Numbered from the stretch's first letter, positions 1 to 6,696 are shown. The stretch: DNA of 15,478 bases from Deltaproteobacteria bacterium UBA7527 (GCA_002478225.1 DLMV01000038.1:36555-52032); one strand, 5' to 3'. Made by a program: numbers and translations. Notes: generated from the sequence alone by a model not told the origin.

Positions 1-1130
1 ACCATGGAAGCATCTTCCCTGCCTTCGATGACAACCTTCATCGTTCTTCCCTCAAGCCTCTTCAAGCGCCTCCGGGATATCTCTTTCTGCGTCTCCATGA
101 CTTCGTTGTAGCGGGTTTGCTTTATGCCCTTCCTGATGTGTCCGCGGAGGCGGTACGCCGGTGTTCCTTCTTCCCTGGAATACATAAAGGCACCGAGCAT
201 ATCGAACTCCTGTTGCCTTATAAAATCCATAAGACCCTGGAACTCATCTCCTGTCTCACCGGGAAAGCCGACGATGACCGTTGTCCGCAGCACAGCGTCA
301 GGCATCTTTTTTCTTATCTTCTCAAACAGCGCCTCGAGATCGTCTCTTGCATAGCCCCTCCCCATGAGCTTCAGGATCCTGTCCTCAGAGTGCTGGATCG
401 GGATATCCATATACGGGATCACCTTGTCGGAGTGCGCGATCAGATCGATAAGGTGACCATCGACACCCTTCGGGTGCATGTAGAGGAGCCGCAGGAAATA
501 ATCGCCTTCTGTTGTGAGGAGATTTTGGAGCAACCGTTTCAGCGTCGTATCTGCGTGCTTGCCGTAGGAGGTGATATCCTGGCCAATGATGTTGATCTCC
601 CGGTAGCCGTTCTCGATGAGCCACTCGAATTCCCGCTTGATATCTTCCGGGCCCCTGCTCCTCAATCCTCCCCGGATTGCTGGGACAGTGCAGTAGCTGC
701 ACCGGTTATCGCACCCTTCCTGTATCTTGAGATACGCCGTGGGCCTGTTCGTCAGCACCTTCCTCGGAAATGTCTCTGCGAATGAGCCTTCCCTTACGAA
801 GAAGCCTTTCTTTTCGATGAGGGTATCAACATCGCCATACCAGTTCCGTCCGATAAAAAGGCCGACCTCGGGCAGAAGTTCTTTCAATTTCTCTCCATAT
901 CGCTCGACAAGGCAGCCGGTCACGATCACCCTTCTGTCTCCCCTGCGCGCCTCTTCAAGGATCGTTTCCACCGATTCTTTCACGGCGTCGGCAATGAAGG
1001 CGCAGGTGTTTATTACAACGGTGTCGCAGTCATCGGCGAGGACACACCCAGCACGTTCAAGGCTCTCGCTGATGTACTCTGATTCGACGAGGTTCTTCGG
1101 GCAGCCGAGGCTGACAATCTTAAATTTCAT
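1..1130 (-). CDS. rimO: Ribosomal protein S12 methylthiotransferase RimO (C-terminus beyond left edge)
   Basis: Radical-SAM enzyme that in this family methylthiolates an aspartate of ribosomal protein S12. The reverse strand from an ATG at 1130 encodes 376 codons with no stop before the window edge; RimO is usually about 430-440 aa, so most of the C-terminal TRAM domain is missing. Residues 7-13 read SLGCPKN, the RimO rather than MiaB version of the N-terminal motif. The UPF0004 cluster cysteines are C10, C43 and C73. The radical-SAM CxxxCxxC is C140, C144 and C147 in EGCDNRCSYC. Later motifs YMHPKG, DIPIQHSED and VGFPGETGDEF also follow RimO. A weak GGAAA precedes the ATG. There is no longer forward gene here: forward frames are shadows. 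The gene lies downstream of the AAA/DUF4143 gene on the same strand, with about 98 nt between, and is probably not functionally linked to it. Confidence 0.93.
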   Translation of the reverse strand, partial: MKFKIVSLGCPKNLVESEYISESLERAGCVLADDCDTVVINTCAFIADAVKESVETILEEARRGDRRVIVTGCLVERYGEKLKELLPEVGLFIGRNWYGDVDTLIEKKGFFVREGSFAETFPRKVLTNRPTAYLKIQEGCDNRCSYCTVPAIRGGLRSRGPEDIKREFEWLIENGYREINIIGQDITSYGKHADTTLKRLLQNLLTTEGDYFLRLLYMHPKGVDGHLIDLIAHSDKVIPYMDIPIQHSEDRILKLMGRGYARDDLEALFEKIRKKMPDAVLRTTVIVGFPGETGDEFQGLMDFIRQQEFDMLGAFMYSREEGTPAYRLRGHIRKGIKQTRYNEVMETQKEISRRRLKRLEGRTMKVVIEGREDASM

Positions 1131-1159
1131 ATATGGGTTTCCGCAATCACAATGTCCTA

Positions 1160-1189
1160 AATCTACAATAAAAGAGGTGCCAAAGCAAA
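1160..1189 (+). repeat. Direct repeat copy 1 flanking the AAA/DUF4143 gene
   Basis: A 30-nt block that matches 2512-2541 at 27 of 30 positions in the same orientation (both begin AATCTAC and end CAAAGCAAA). It lies between the rimO start and the AAA gene stop. The two copies enclose the AAA/DUF4143 gene and its promoter, giving a unit of about 1.38 kb. It may be a remnant of cassette insertion or duplication, or simply a dispersed intergenic repeat. Confidence 0.75.
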
Positions 1190-1228
1190 CCCCCTGCACG
1201 GACATCCTGTCCCGTTTCGTTATTCGAC

Positions 1229-2377
1229 CTACAGTATCTCTCGAACTATCTTTGAAACATCTTTGAGGGATAAAAGGATGATCTTTTTGTCAATCGGGTG
1301 GGAATGTTTACCGGGATAGATGATCCATAGCTTCTCAAGGGAAAGATCATTTATCGCTGTACGCATAGAGCGGTTCGCCGTCGGCGCCTCGTTGAATTTT
1401 GCTTCTACACCGTAGCGTCTGCCCTTATGATGGAAAAGGAGGTCGACCGACGCGCCGCTATGAGTTGCCCAGAAAAATACGTCCATCGCTTTCACTGCCG
1501 TCAGAACCTGTTCTATGGCAAAACCTTCCCAGGAAGCGCCGATGAGAGGATGCGCAAGGAGAACGTTAAAATCAATAAGCCCAAGCAGTAGATGGAGCAT
1601 CCCTGAATCCCGAAGGTAAATCTTCGGTGCCTTCACCTGCCTCTTGCCAATATTCTCATACCAGGGCTGGAGCTGGCGTACCATAAATGTTCCGCTCAGG
1701 ATATCGAGATAAGACCGTACAGTTTTGTCTGAAAGTCCCATAGACCTCGATAGTTCTGACGCATTCCATATCTGCCCGTGATAATGGGCGAGCATTGTCC
1801 AGAACCGCCGCATGGCGGCAGATGGTATGGTAATACCAAGCTGCGGGATATCCCTTTCGAGGAAGGTGCGAACAAATCCTTCCCGCCAAGCAGAACTATC
1901 GCTGTCCGTCCGGGCAAGATATGATCTTGGAAATCCTCCACGGAGCCAGAGCTTCTGCCAGGCCTCTGCGCCTGCCTCATTCAGATCAAAACCTGAAAGC
2001 TCAACAAATTCTACCCGTCCTGCCAGTGACTCCGATACATTACGGATAATGTCCGGAGAAGCGCTTCCAAGGATCAAAAACCTTTTTTTATTGTCCGGAC
2101 GATCAACAAGCACTCTTAACACATTAAAAAGATTCGGCATTGTCTGGATCTCGTCAATAACGACAAGCCCCTGAAGTGAACTGAGAACAAATTCCGGATT
2201 ATCAAGGCGCCTTGCGTCGACCTGCGATTCAAGATCAAAGTAGGTAGCCTTTTTCCCCTCCCCAAAGATCTTAGCCAGCGTTGTCTTTCCACATTGTCGC
2301 GGGCCAAGAAGCGCGGTCACGGGAGATCTCTTTGTCGCCTTGCTAAGCATTTCGATGTATCTTGGACGTGCTATCAT
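1229..2377 (-). CDS. AAA ATPase with C-terminal DUF4143 (PD-(D/E)xK-like) domain
   Basis: An ATPase of the AAA_14/DUF4143 family, common, patchily distributed and of unsettled role. From the ATG at 2377 it is 382 aa, the usual length. Walker A is GPRQCGKTT (25-33), Walker B is LVVIDE (71-76), and a sensor-1-like LILGSAS spans 101-107. A winged-helix-like stretch (ASELSRSMGLSDKTVRSYL) follows, then DUF4143. Its D312...E325-x-K327 spacing looks like a PD-(D/E)xK nuclease core. The frame is open to 2455, but the extra 26 codons run through a palindrome and the promoter, and the family normally begins near MIARPRY, so 2377 is preferred. The A of this ATG sits exactly where transcription should start from the perfect upstream promoter, and no Shine-Dalgarno is present, so translation is probably leaderless. 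The gene stands alone between two direct repeats. Confidence 0.9.
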   Translation of the reverse strand: MIARPRYIEMLSKATKRSPVTALLGPRQCGKTTLAKIFGEGKKATYFDLESQVDARRLDNPEFVLSSLQGLVVIDEIQTMPNLFNVLRVLVDRPDNKKRFLILGSASPDIIRNVSESLAGRVEFVELSGFDLNEAGAEAWQKLWLRGGFPRSYLARTDSDSSAWREGFVRTFLERDIPQLGITIPSAAMRRFWTMLAHYHGQIWNASELSRSMGLSDKTVRSYLDILSGTFMVRQLQPWYENIGKRQVKAPKIYLRDSGMLHLLLGLIDFNVLLAHPLIGASWEGFAIEQVLTAVKAMDVFFWATHSGASVDLLFHHKGRRYGVEAKFNEAPTANRSMRTAINDLSLEKLWIIYPGKHSHPIDKKIILLSLKDVSKIVREIL

Positions 2378-2383
2378 GCGGAT

Positions 2384-2412
2384 ATTATAACCTTGAAAAT
2401 TCGGAATGTCAA
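2384..2412 (-). promoter_or_regulatory. Perfect sigma-70-type promoter of the AAA/DUF4143 gene, leaderless start
   Basis: On the minus strand the -35 box TTGACA is at 2412-2407 and the -10 box TATAAT at 2389-2384, separated by exactly 17 nt: a 12/12 consensus match. Six nucleotides follow the -10, then the ATG at 2377, which places +1 on the start codon itself. The promoter lies within a 14-bp-arm palindrome that could act as an operator. Confidence 0.85.
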
Positions 2413-2426
2413 TCCGAATTTTCAAG
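2392..2426. promoter_or_regulatory. Perfect palindrome (operator candidate) centred on the -35 box
   Basis: CTTGAAAATTCGGA (2392-2405) is the exact reverse complement of 2413-2426, with a 7-nt centre that contains the -35 hexamer. One arm fills most of the promoter spacer and the other lies just upstream of the -35. A dimeric protein bound here would block RNA polymerase; the DNA could also extrude a cruciform. What binds is unknown, and the adjacent ATPase with its winged-helix-like segment is one candidate for autoregulation (inference). Confidence 0.85.
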
Positions 2427-2511
2427 ATATGAGTGGTGTCTTGCCTTGTGTACAAGAAGGCTCATGCTGTTTCCCCGGCTCGCCGCTAAAGGGCGTTCCG
2501 GTATGTGCCCT

Positions 2512-2541
2512 AATCTACGATAAAAGAGATGGCAAAGCAAA
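2512..2541 (+). repeat. Direct repeat copy 2 flanking the AAA/DUF4143 gene
   Basis: Second copy of the 30-nt repeat at 1160-1189 (27/30 identical, same orientation). It lies about 85 nt upstream of the palindrome, outside the promoter of the AAA gene. Position 2542 onward leads into the heptamer repeat array after the TIGR02757 gene. Confidence 0.75.
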
Positions 2542-2603
2542 TGAGGCAAGGAGACTCGGTATATCGTAGGCCATAAACGCACTGGAGGCTGCCTTTGCAG
2601 TCC

Positions 2604-2683
2604 ACTATATACGATATACTATCTGCTATCGACTGGCTTTCTGCCTCTCGCCATTCACTATTCACTATCGACTATCGACTGCC
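2604..2683. repeat. Degenerate heptamer repeat array (ACTATCG-like) overlapping the end of the TIGR02757 gene
   Basis: Consecutive 7-nt units can be read through the stretch, for example ACTATAT, ACGATAT, ACTATCT, GCTATCG, then after a more degenerate middle TTCACTA, TTCACTA, TCGACTA, TCGACTG. The array runs into the 3' end of the TIGR02757 gene, whose last codons (Gly-Ser-Arg) and TAG stop at 2672-2674 are written by it. No reading frame or RNA gene is visible in it. Confidence 0.75.
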
Positions 2684-3481
2684 TTTAATAGTTCCGTAAA
2701 GCAGGCATCTGTCCTTGCAGGCGGGCGTCCTTCTGCCGGTGCATCCTGCGCCGATGCCGATCGCATGGCAGAGGAAAAGATCATACTTCAAGGGATCGTC
2801 GGGCGATAACGCCTTCATCGCCTCGGTGATATCGCAGGCCGCCTTATAGGATGGCGTCCTCTGCCTCGTCCACCCTGCGCACCTGCCTATCTTGAAGATA
2901 TGGGTATCGAGGGGCATGGTAAGGTCGCGCCTGTCGATAAAGTCCCAGAGTCCCGCATCGATCGCGTCCTTTCTCACCATCCACCGGAGATAGAGATGCC
3001 ACCTTTTCAGCGGGTTTGTGCGTGAAGGCTTGGGGAAGAAGAAGGTAAGCGCCTCGCTTCCCGGGAAAAGGTGCTCCCTCACCGCCCAGAGCGCCTCCCT
3101 GGTATCGCCGCGATAGTAATTCTTCATCATGGCGCCGATGCCGCCGAACTCATCGAAGATCCTCTGCAGGGTCTCAAGCAGCAGGATGATGTCCTTATCT
3201 TTCTGGAACCTGTAATAGAGGCCTCGCACCCCGGAGAAGTCTCCCTTCCTGATAAAACTGTACGGACTTGCTCCCATAAGCCCGAAAAGCTTTTCCAGGA
3301 ATGTTCTGAATATCTCTATCTTCCCGTAGGCGAACTGGGAGGCAAGAAAGCCGACTATCTCTTTGTCGCGGTCATCGTCGTACCGGGAAATAAATAAGAC
3401 AGGGTCTTTTATGCTATTATCGTTACGATGCTCTTTGTGCCTATTGTATATGGTTTTGAGAGTAACGGGTTTCTTTTGCAA
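2672..3481 (-). CDS. TIGR02757/DUF2400 family protein, endonuclease III-like features at C-terminus
   Basis: A 269-aa protein of the TIGR02757 family, of unestablished function. Family-like features are RYDDDRDKEIVGFLASQFAYG (about 33-53) and MPLDTHIFKIGR (189-200). The LDTHIFKIGR segment resembles the VDTHIFRV segment of endonuclease III that carries its catalytic aspartate (here D192). The following cysteines C238, C247, C255 and C259 sit where that family has its Fe-S loop, although the spacing is not canonical (x8, x7, x3). A HhH GVGRKTA motif was not seen. A DNA-repair role is inference only. The start is TTG at 3481, with AAGGA close upstream and 17 nt after the stop of the preceding gene; no ATG fits the family N-terminus. 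The last codons and stop lie inside a heptamer repeat array. Confidence 0.85.
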   Translation of the reverse strand: MQKKPVTLKTIYNRHKEHRNDNSIKDPVLFISRYDDDRDKEIVGFLASQFAYGKIEIFRTFLEKLFGLMGASPYSFIRKGDFSGVRGLYYRFQKDKDIILLLETLQRIFDEFGGIGAMMKNYYRGDTREALWAVREHLFPGSEALTFFFPKPSRTNPLKRWHLYLRWMVRKDAIDAGLWDFIDRRDLTMPLDTHIFKIGRCAGWTRQRTPSYKAACDITEAMKALSPDDPLKYDLFLCHAIGIGAGCTGRRTPACKDRCLLYGTIKGSR

Positions 3482-3498
3482 CGTGTCCTTATTTTTTT

Positions 3499-4062
3499 CT
3501 ATTTGTCCTGCTGTCTGTTGTTGACCTTATCGGAGAGTCTTCTCTTCCATCCTTCCAGACGCTCGCTGAACGCATTTGCAACCTCGTCAACGGTTTCCCG
3601 CCATTCATCCCACGCCTCAATATTCGGCTCGACGCCGGTACCCGTGATCCCGGTCTTTTTTAGCTTATCCTCGATGCGCGCCCTGATGATCGTTCTCCGC
3701 TTTTCCATCTCCTGGATAAAGCTTTCCTGAAGTCCTTCAAGCTCGGCCCCCAGGCGTTCATCAAGTCCGGTGTCCGCAAAATGGAAAAGTGCAAAGATCT
3801 TGTTATTATCACCTTTCACGTCGAAACCCTCGACCAGGAGGTCAAGGAGGATCCTCTTCTTCATCTCTGAACTGCCTTCGACGGCACCCAGCTCTTTTTG
3901 CGCGCCTTCGATATCGATCATCTCTTCATAATATCTTCTCAGTATTGCCCTGATCCTGTTCTCGACATCTTTTCGGGCAAGCGACTTGCGGTCCTCTTCG
4001 TCCATCTCCAGGCCTTTTGTCTTTTCCATTGCCAGCTCAATGGCGCTTTTTATCTCAGCCAT
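3499..4062 (-). CDS. Conserved-looking unknown 187-aa charged, helical protein
   Basis: I do not recognise a named function. The protein is cytoplasmic in character: no signal peptide, no membrane segment, strongly charged, and mostly predicted helix. The N-terminus MAEIKSAIELAMEKTKGL is followed by long amphipathic stretches (for example 88-145) that could form coiled coils. The ATG at 4062 has TGAGG about 9 nt upstream. It is 17 nt ahead of the TIGR02757 gene and probably co-transcribed with it. The 82-nt gap upstream, toward the cupin gene, carries a perfect heptamer tandem repeat. Composition matches the surrounding genes, so this is a real gene rather than a shadow. Confidence 0.8.
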   Translation of the reverse strand: MAEIKSAIELAMEKTKGLEMDEEDRKSLARKDVENRIRAILRRYYEEMIDIEGAQKELGAVEGSSEMKKRILLDLLVEGFDVKGDNNKIFALFHFADTGLDERLGAELEGLQESFIQEMEKRRTIIRARIEDKLKKTGITGTGVEPNIEAWDEWRETVDEVANAFSERLEGWKRRLSDKVNNRQQDK

Positions 4063-4100
4063 ACTTTATACCTCATTAAATCATTACACAGAGAGAATGC

Positions 4101-4150
4101 TCTCAGCTCTCAGCTCTCAGCTCTCAGCTCTCAGCTCTCAGCTCTCAGCT
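4101..4150. repeat. Perfect 7 x 7-nt tandem repeat (TCTCAGC), supplying the cupin stop codon
   Basis: Seven exact head-to-tail copies of TCTCAGC (GCTGAGA on the minus strand) plus one base. It is the only perfect member of the heptamer arrays in the window, which suggests recent slippage or expansion. The minus-strand TGA at 4147-4145 that ends the cupin gene is part of the last units, so the array begins within the coding sequence. Copy number is expected to vary between strains. Confidence 0.95.
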
Positions 4151-4537
4151 AAACTCCACAGGGTACGCGTCCCGCTTATCATAATACTGCGGGCTGTATT
4201 CGACGACAAGCGCATCGCTGATCCCGTAGAATATATGCGCCACGCCGGTTCGTACCCTGATCTTATTGCCCTTCCCAAGAATATTCTCTTCCCGCTCCCT
4301 TGTGTCCATGTCCAGAAAGACCGCGCGGATCGTCCCTCCGACAACATAGAACACCTCCTCCTTTTCTTTATGGAAATGGCTCCCCCTGAAATGCCCCTTT
4401 TTCAGCTCAAAGACCGCCACATGTCCGATATCCTCCCGGTACGAGATCTGGGCAAATTCCCCGCGCTCCTCGCTCCATCTCTTTGCGCCGTCGATCTCTT
4501 TTGTCTCGGGAAGCTTCTCAATAGATATTCTGTCCAT
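4145..4537 (-). CDS. Cupin-domain protein
   Basis: Single-domain cupin of 130 aa from the ATG at 4537; a GTG at 4543 is the alternative. Motif 1 is visible as GSHFHKEKEEVFYVVGG (52-68), giving probable metal ligands H54, H56 and E60 or E61. Motif 2 contributes H101 in TGVAHIFYG. The fold is a small beta barrel that usually binds a metal and a sugar or small acid; the substrate cannot be read from the sequence. The spacing of 13 nt after the hexapeptide protein stop points to co-transcription. The terminal Phe-Ser and TGA fall at the junction with the GCTGAGA repeat, so the original C-terminus may have been altered. Confidence 0.85.
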   Translation of the reverse strand: MDRISIEKLPETKEIDGAKRWSEERGEFAQISYREDIGHVAVFELKKGHFRGSHFHKEKEEVFYVVGGTIRAVFLDMDTREREENILGKGNKIRVRTGVAHIFYGISDALVVEYSPQYYDKRDAYPVEFS

Positions 4538-4550
4538 AAGCACGGCTTCA

Positions 4551-5072
4551 TCAGACCGGCTTCATGCCGGTCAATAGATATTTTTTAGCAAGGTCTATAT
4601 ATAGCTCTTTTGCCATTGCCCAGTATTCCTCGTCTTTTCTGGCGATCGCGCGGATCGCCCGTGCGGGGTTGCCGCCTGCAACAACATTATCAGGGACAAC
4701 CTGCCGCATCTTTACTATCGTCCCTTCGGCGATCACGGTATTGGTGCCGATCTCCGAGTATATGCTGAGAATGGCCCCCATGCCGATCACAGAGAGGTCT
4801 CCGATTGCGGCGGCGTGTATGATCGCGCCGTGTCCTATGGTGACCCTCTCGCCTATTGCGCATACTTTTGCAGGGGGAGCATGGATAACGACGCCCTCCT
4901 CAACCGCTGTTCCGTTGCCGATAACAATGGAACCGTAGTCCCCGCGGAGGACCGCCCCGTGTCCGATATAACAGTTATCGCCGATCCTCACATCGCCGAT
5001 GACGAGGGCATGTTCGCTTACGTAAGTCTCCTTTCCGACCTCAGGAGTTTTTTCATCAAAACAGTACAGCAA
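4551..5072 (-). CDS. Gamma-carbonic-anhydrase-like hexapeptide-repeat protein
   Basis: Left-handed beta-helix protein of the YrdA/PaaY/gamma-CA family, 173 aa, built from repeated [LIV]G-x4 hexapeptides between about residues 23 and 125. The three zinc-ligand histidines of gamma carbonic anhydrases are present as H64 (VVIHAPP), H81 and H86 (IGHGAIIHAA). R43 and D45 (LRGDYG) match the family's conserved Arg-Asp pair. The C-terminal helix (about 146-168) is typical. Reversible CO2 hydration is possible, but many members have other or no known activity. Start is TTG at 5072, with AAGGA of a strong AAGGAAAGG 7 nt upstream; there is no in-frame ATG nearby. It follows the dsbC-like gene by 24 nt. 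Confidence 0.88.
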   Translation of the reverse strand: MLYCFDEKTPEVGKETYVSEHALVIGDVRIGDNCYIGHGAVLRGDYGSIVIGNGTAVEEGVVIHAPPAKVCAIGERVTIGHGAIIHAAAIGDLSVIGMGAILSIYSEIGTNTVIAEGTIVKMRQVVPDNVVAGGNPARAIRAIARKDEEYWAMAKELYIDLAKKYLLTGMKPV

Positions 5073-5096
5073 TTACCTTTCCTTCAACAATATTAT

Positions 5097-5819
5097 TTAT
5101 TTTTTTAATGCCCCTTCTATCTTCTGAAAGTCTGTGCCCACGATGACTATGCTGTTATTAATGATGAAAGAAGGCGTCGCGCTGATGCCGAGCTTGGCCG
5201 TGATGTCTTTGTGGGCATTCAACAGATCGACGACGTCCTGCTTTTTGCATACCTCGTAATTCTGGCCGTCAAGCTTGCCTTGCATCGCCTCATAATAAGC
5301 CTTTGCCTTATCCTCCGCACAGAAGATATATCGTATCTTGTTCTCTGCGTCCTTATGATAGGGAAGAGGAAGAAAAAAGACGTATTTTTTTACATCGCTT
5401 CGCTTTTCAAAGAATGCCGCCGCCTTTCTGCAATAGGGACAGTCAGGATCGGTGATCTCGATAACGGTATTCTCGCCGCTGCCGATCTTCAGCGCCTTAT
5501 CAAGGGGGATCGTTTTTGTTTTCGTAAGAATGATCTCGTTCCTCTTCTTTTCCATGATCTTTTTCCCGTCCCTGTCGATCATCTCAAAGTCGCCGACCAT
5601 CAGATATCCCGGCTCCGGCGCAAAGAAGACGATATCGGCGCCCTTGATGACCTCGTAGACCCCTTTGATCTCCGATTCCCTGATGAGATCGAACTGGTGC
5701 TTGGGGAACATCTTTTTAAAGCTATCCTCCACTGTCTCTGCTGCGGCAAAGCCGCACAGCATGGATCCGGTCAGCAAAAAGGACGCGCATAATAACCAAA
5801 GCGCTCGTCTTTTTTTCAT
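5097..5819 (-). CDS. dsbC: DsbC-family periplasmic thiol:disulfide interchange protein
   Basis: Periplasmic disulfide isomerase-like protein of 240 aa. The signal peptide covers residues 1-27 (KKRR, hydrophobic core, likely cleavage after FAAA). A DsbC-type N-terminal dimerisation region follows at about 30-110. The thioredoxin-like domain has the active site DPDCPYC (C127, C130) and the cis-proline P216 in ATPSF. Further cysteines C167 and C191 may form the structural second disulfide seen in DsbC. E. coli DsbC has CGYC; the CPYC here is glutaredoxin-like and may alter redox potential (inference). AGGAGG sits 6 nt before the ATG at 5819. It heads the run dsbC-like, hexapeptide, cupin. No DsbD-type reductase is in the window. 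Confidence 0.9.
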   Translation of the reverse strand: MKKRRALWLLCASFLLTGSMLCGFAAAETVEDSFKKMFPKHQFDLIRESEIKGVYEVIKGADIVFFAPEPGYLMVGDFEMIDRDGKKIMEKKRNEIILTKTKTIPLDKALKIGSGENTVIEITDPDCPYCRKAAAFFEKRSDVKKYVFFLPLPYHKDAENKIRYIFCAEDKAKAYYEAMQGKLDGQNYEVCKKQDVVDLLNAHKDITAKLGISATPSFIINNSIVIVGTDFQKIEGALKK

Positions 5820-5850
5820 TTATGCCTCCTGTTGTCGATTATGAAGATAC

Positions 5851-5880
5851 ACTATACCACTAAAAATAACCAAACACCAA
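5851..5880 (-). promoter_or_regulatory. Candidate extended -10 promoter of the dsbC-like gene
   Basis: On the minus strand TATAGT (5856-5851) is preceded by TGG (extended -10) and, 18 nt further up, by TTGGTG (5880-5875). The start codon is about 31 nt downstream of the -10. The upstream half lies at the edge of a heptamer repeat region. The same GTGG-TATAGT arrangement occurs before iscU. Confidence 0.5.
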
Positions 5881-5992
5881 TGACAGAGACAGTATATCGT
5901 ATATCGAACATAAAATAACCAATGACCTAATACCCAAATGGGGAGCCATACCGGCAGGCCTTTGCTTGGTGATTGAATATTGGTGATCGGCT
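5861..5992. repeat. Degenerate heptamer repeat region between permease 2 and the dsbC-like gene
   Basis: Several 7-nt-period blocks follow one another: TAACCAA/ACACCAA, GTATATC/GTATATC, AATAACC/AATGACC/TAATACC, and TTGGTGA/TTGAATA/TTGGTGA. They fill most of the 181-nt gap and start 8 nt after the permease stop. Between the blocks there is no coding sequence. The blocks do not share one consensus, only the period. Confidence 0.6.
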
Positions 5993-6000
5993 GTTTGCCC

Positions 6001-6696
6001 CTACTTTCTCCACGCAAGCCGTTTTTCGAGCCACCGCGAAAGGGACGTAAAGGCATAGCAGATGATAAAATAGACAACCGCTATAAAAAAGAATATCTCC
6101 GTGGGATATATGATCGTACGGTTGTTGATCTGCGTGGCCACGTGGGTCAGCTCCGAGACGCCGACGATAAACGCCAGCGACGTATCTTTGATCATGGAGA
6201 CGAACTGATTGACGAATGACGGGATCATGTTGCGAAGACCCTGCGGAAGCACGATATAAAACATGGCCTGCCAGGGGTGGAGCCCGGTAGAAAGCGCCGC
6301 CTCTGTCTGGCCCCTCGGTATCCCTTCAACGCCTGCCTTGACGATCTGCGACATATAGGCCGAGGTAAAGAGCGTCAACGCCATGATGACCGTCCAGCTC
6401 TCGGACACGGTTTTTCCCAGAAGGGCGGGAAGAAGGAAGTACATCCAGAAGATGACCATGAGAAGCGGCATCCCCCTGATGATATTCAGGATAGCTGTTG
6501 ATAGATACCGTATGAACCTGTTGTGCGATATGCCCATCAACCCCAGGAAAAGCCCGCCTATAAAGGACAGCACGCAGGCAACAATGGCAAGATACAGCGT
6601 AAGCGCAATGCCGCCGAGCGCGCCATGGGGAAAGCGCCCTATAAAGAAATAGGTGATGTTGGTCCAGATAACGGTAAAGTCAAACCCTGTCTGCAT
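6001..6696 (-). CDS. Polar amino acid ABC transporter permease (second)
   Basis: Inner-membrane permease of the HisM/GltK/GlnP type, 231 aa. The first membrane segment is ALTLYLAIVACVLSFIGGLF-like, near residues 28-50; further segments are near 78-100, 105-125 and the C-terminus. The cytoplasmic EAA loop that docks to the ATPase is EAALSTGLHPWQAMFYIVLPQ (starting near residue 131), followed by the typical MIPSFVNQF...IKDTSLA. It starts at ATG 6696, one nucleotide after the stop of the first permease (TAGCATG), so translation is coupled. The pair presumably forms a heterodimeric channel for glutamate, glutamine or a related amino acid; the exact substrate is not readable. Confidence 0.92.
   Translation of the reverse strand: MQTGFDFTVIWTNITYFFIGRFPHGALGGIALTLYLAIVACVLSFIGGLFLGLMGISHNRFIRYLSTAILNIIRGMPLLMVIFWMYFLLPALLGKTVSESWTVIMALTLFTSAYMSQIVKAGVEGIPRGQTEAALSTGLHPWQAMFYIVLPQGLRNMIPSFVNQFVSMIKDTSLAFIVGVSELTHVATQINNRTIIYPTEIFFFIAVVYFIICYAFTSLSRWLEKRLAWRK

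Noticed and set aside
117..785. Long forward reading frame opposite rimO
   Set aside because: It is a shadow of the reverse-strand gene, whose radical-SAM and UPF0004 motifs are unmistakable.
1200..1212. GGACA-TCC-TGTCC hairpin after the AAA gene
   Set aside because: A 5-bp stem with a 3-nt loop and no U-tract is too weak to call a terminator.
2378..2455. N-terminal extension of the AAA/DUF4143 protein
   Set aside because: The extra codons consist of the palindrome and promoter; the family begins near MIARPRY.
5820..6077. Reverse 85-codon frame upstream of the dsbC-like gene
   Set aside because: It overlaps the end of permease 2 in another frame and the repeat region; no coding signature.
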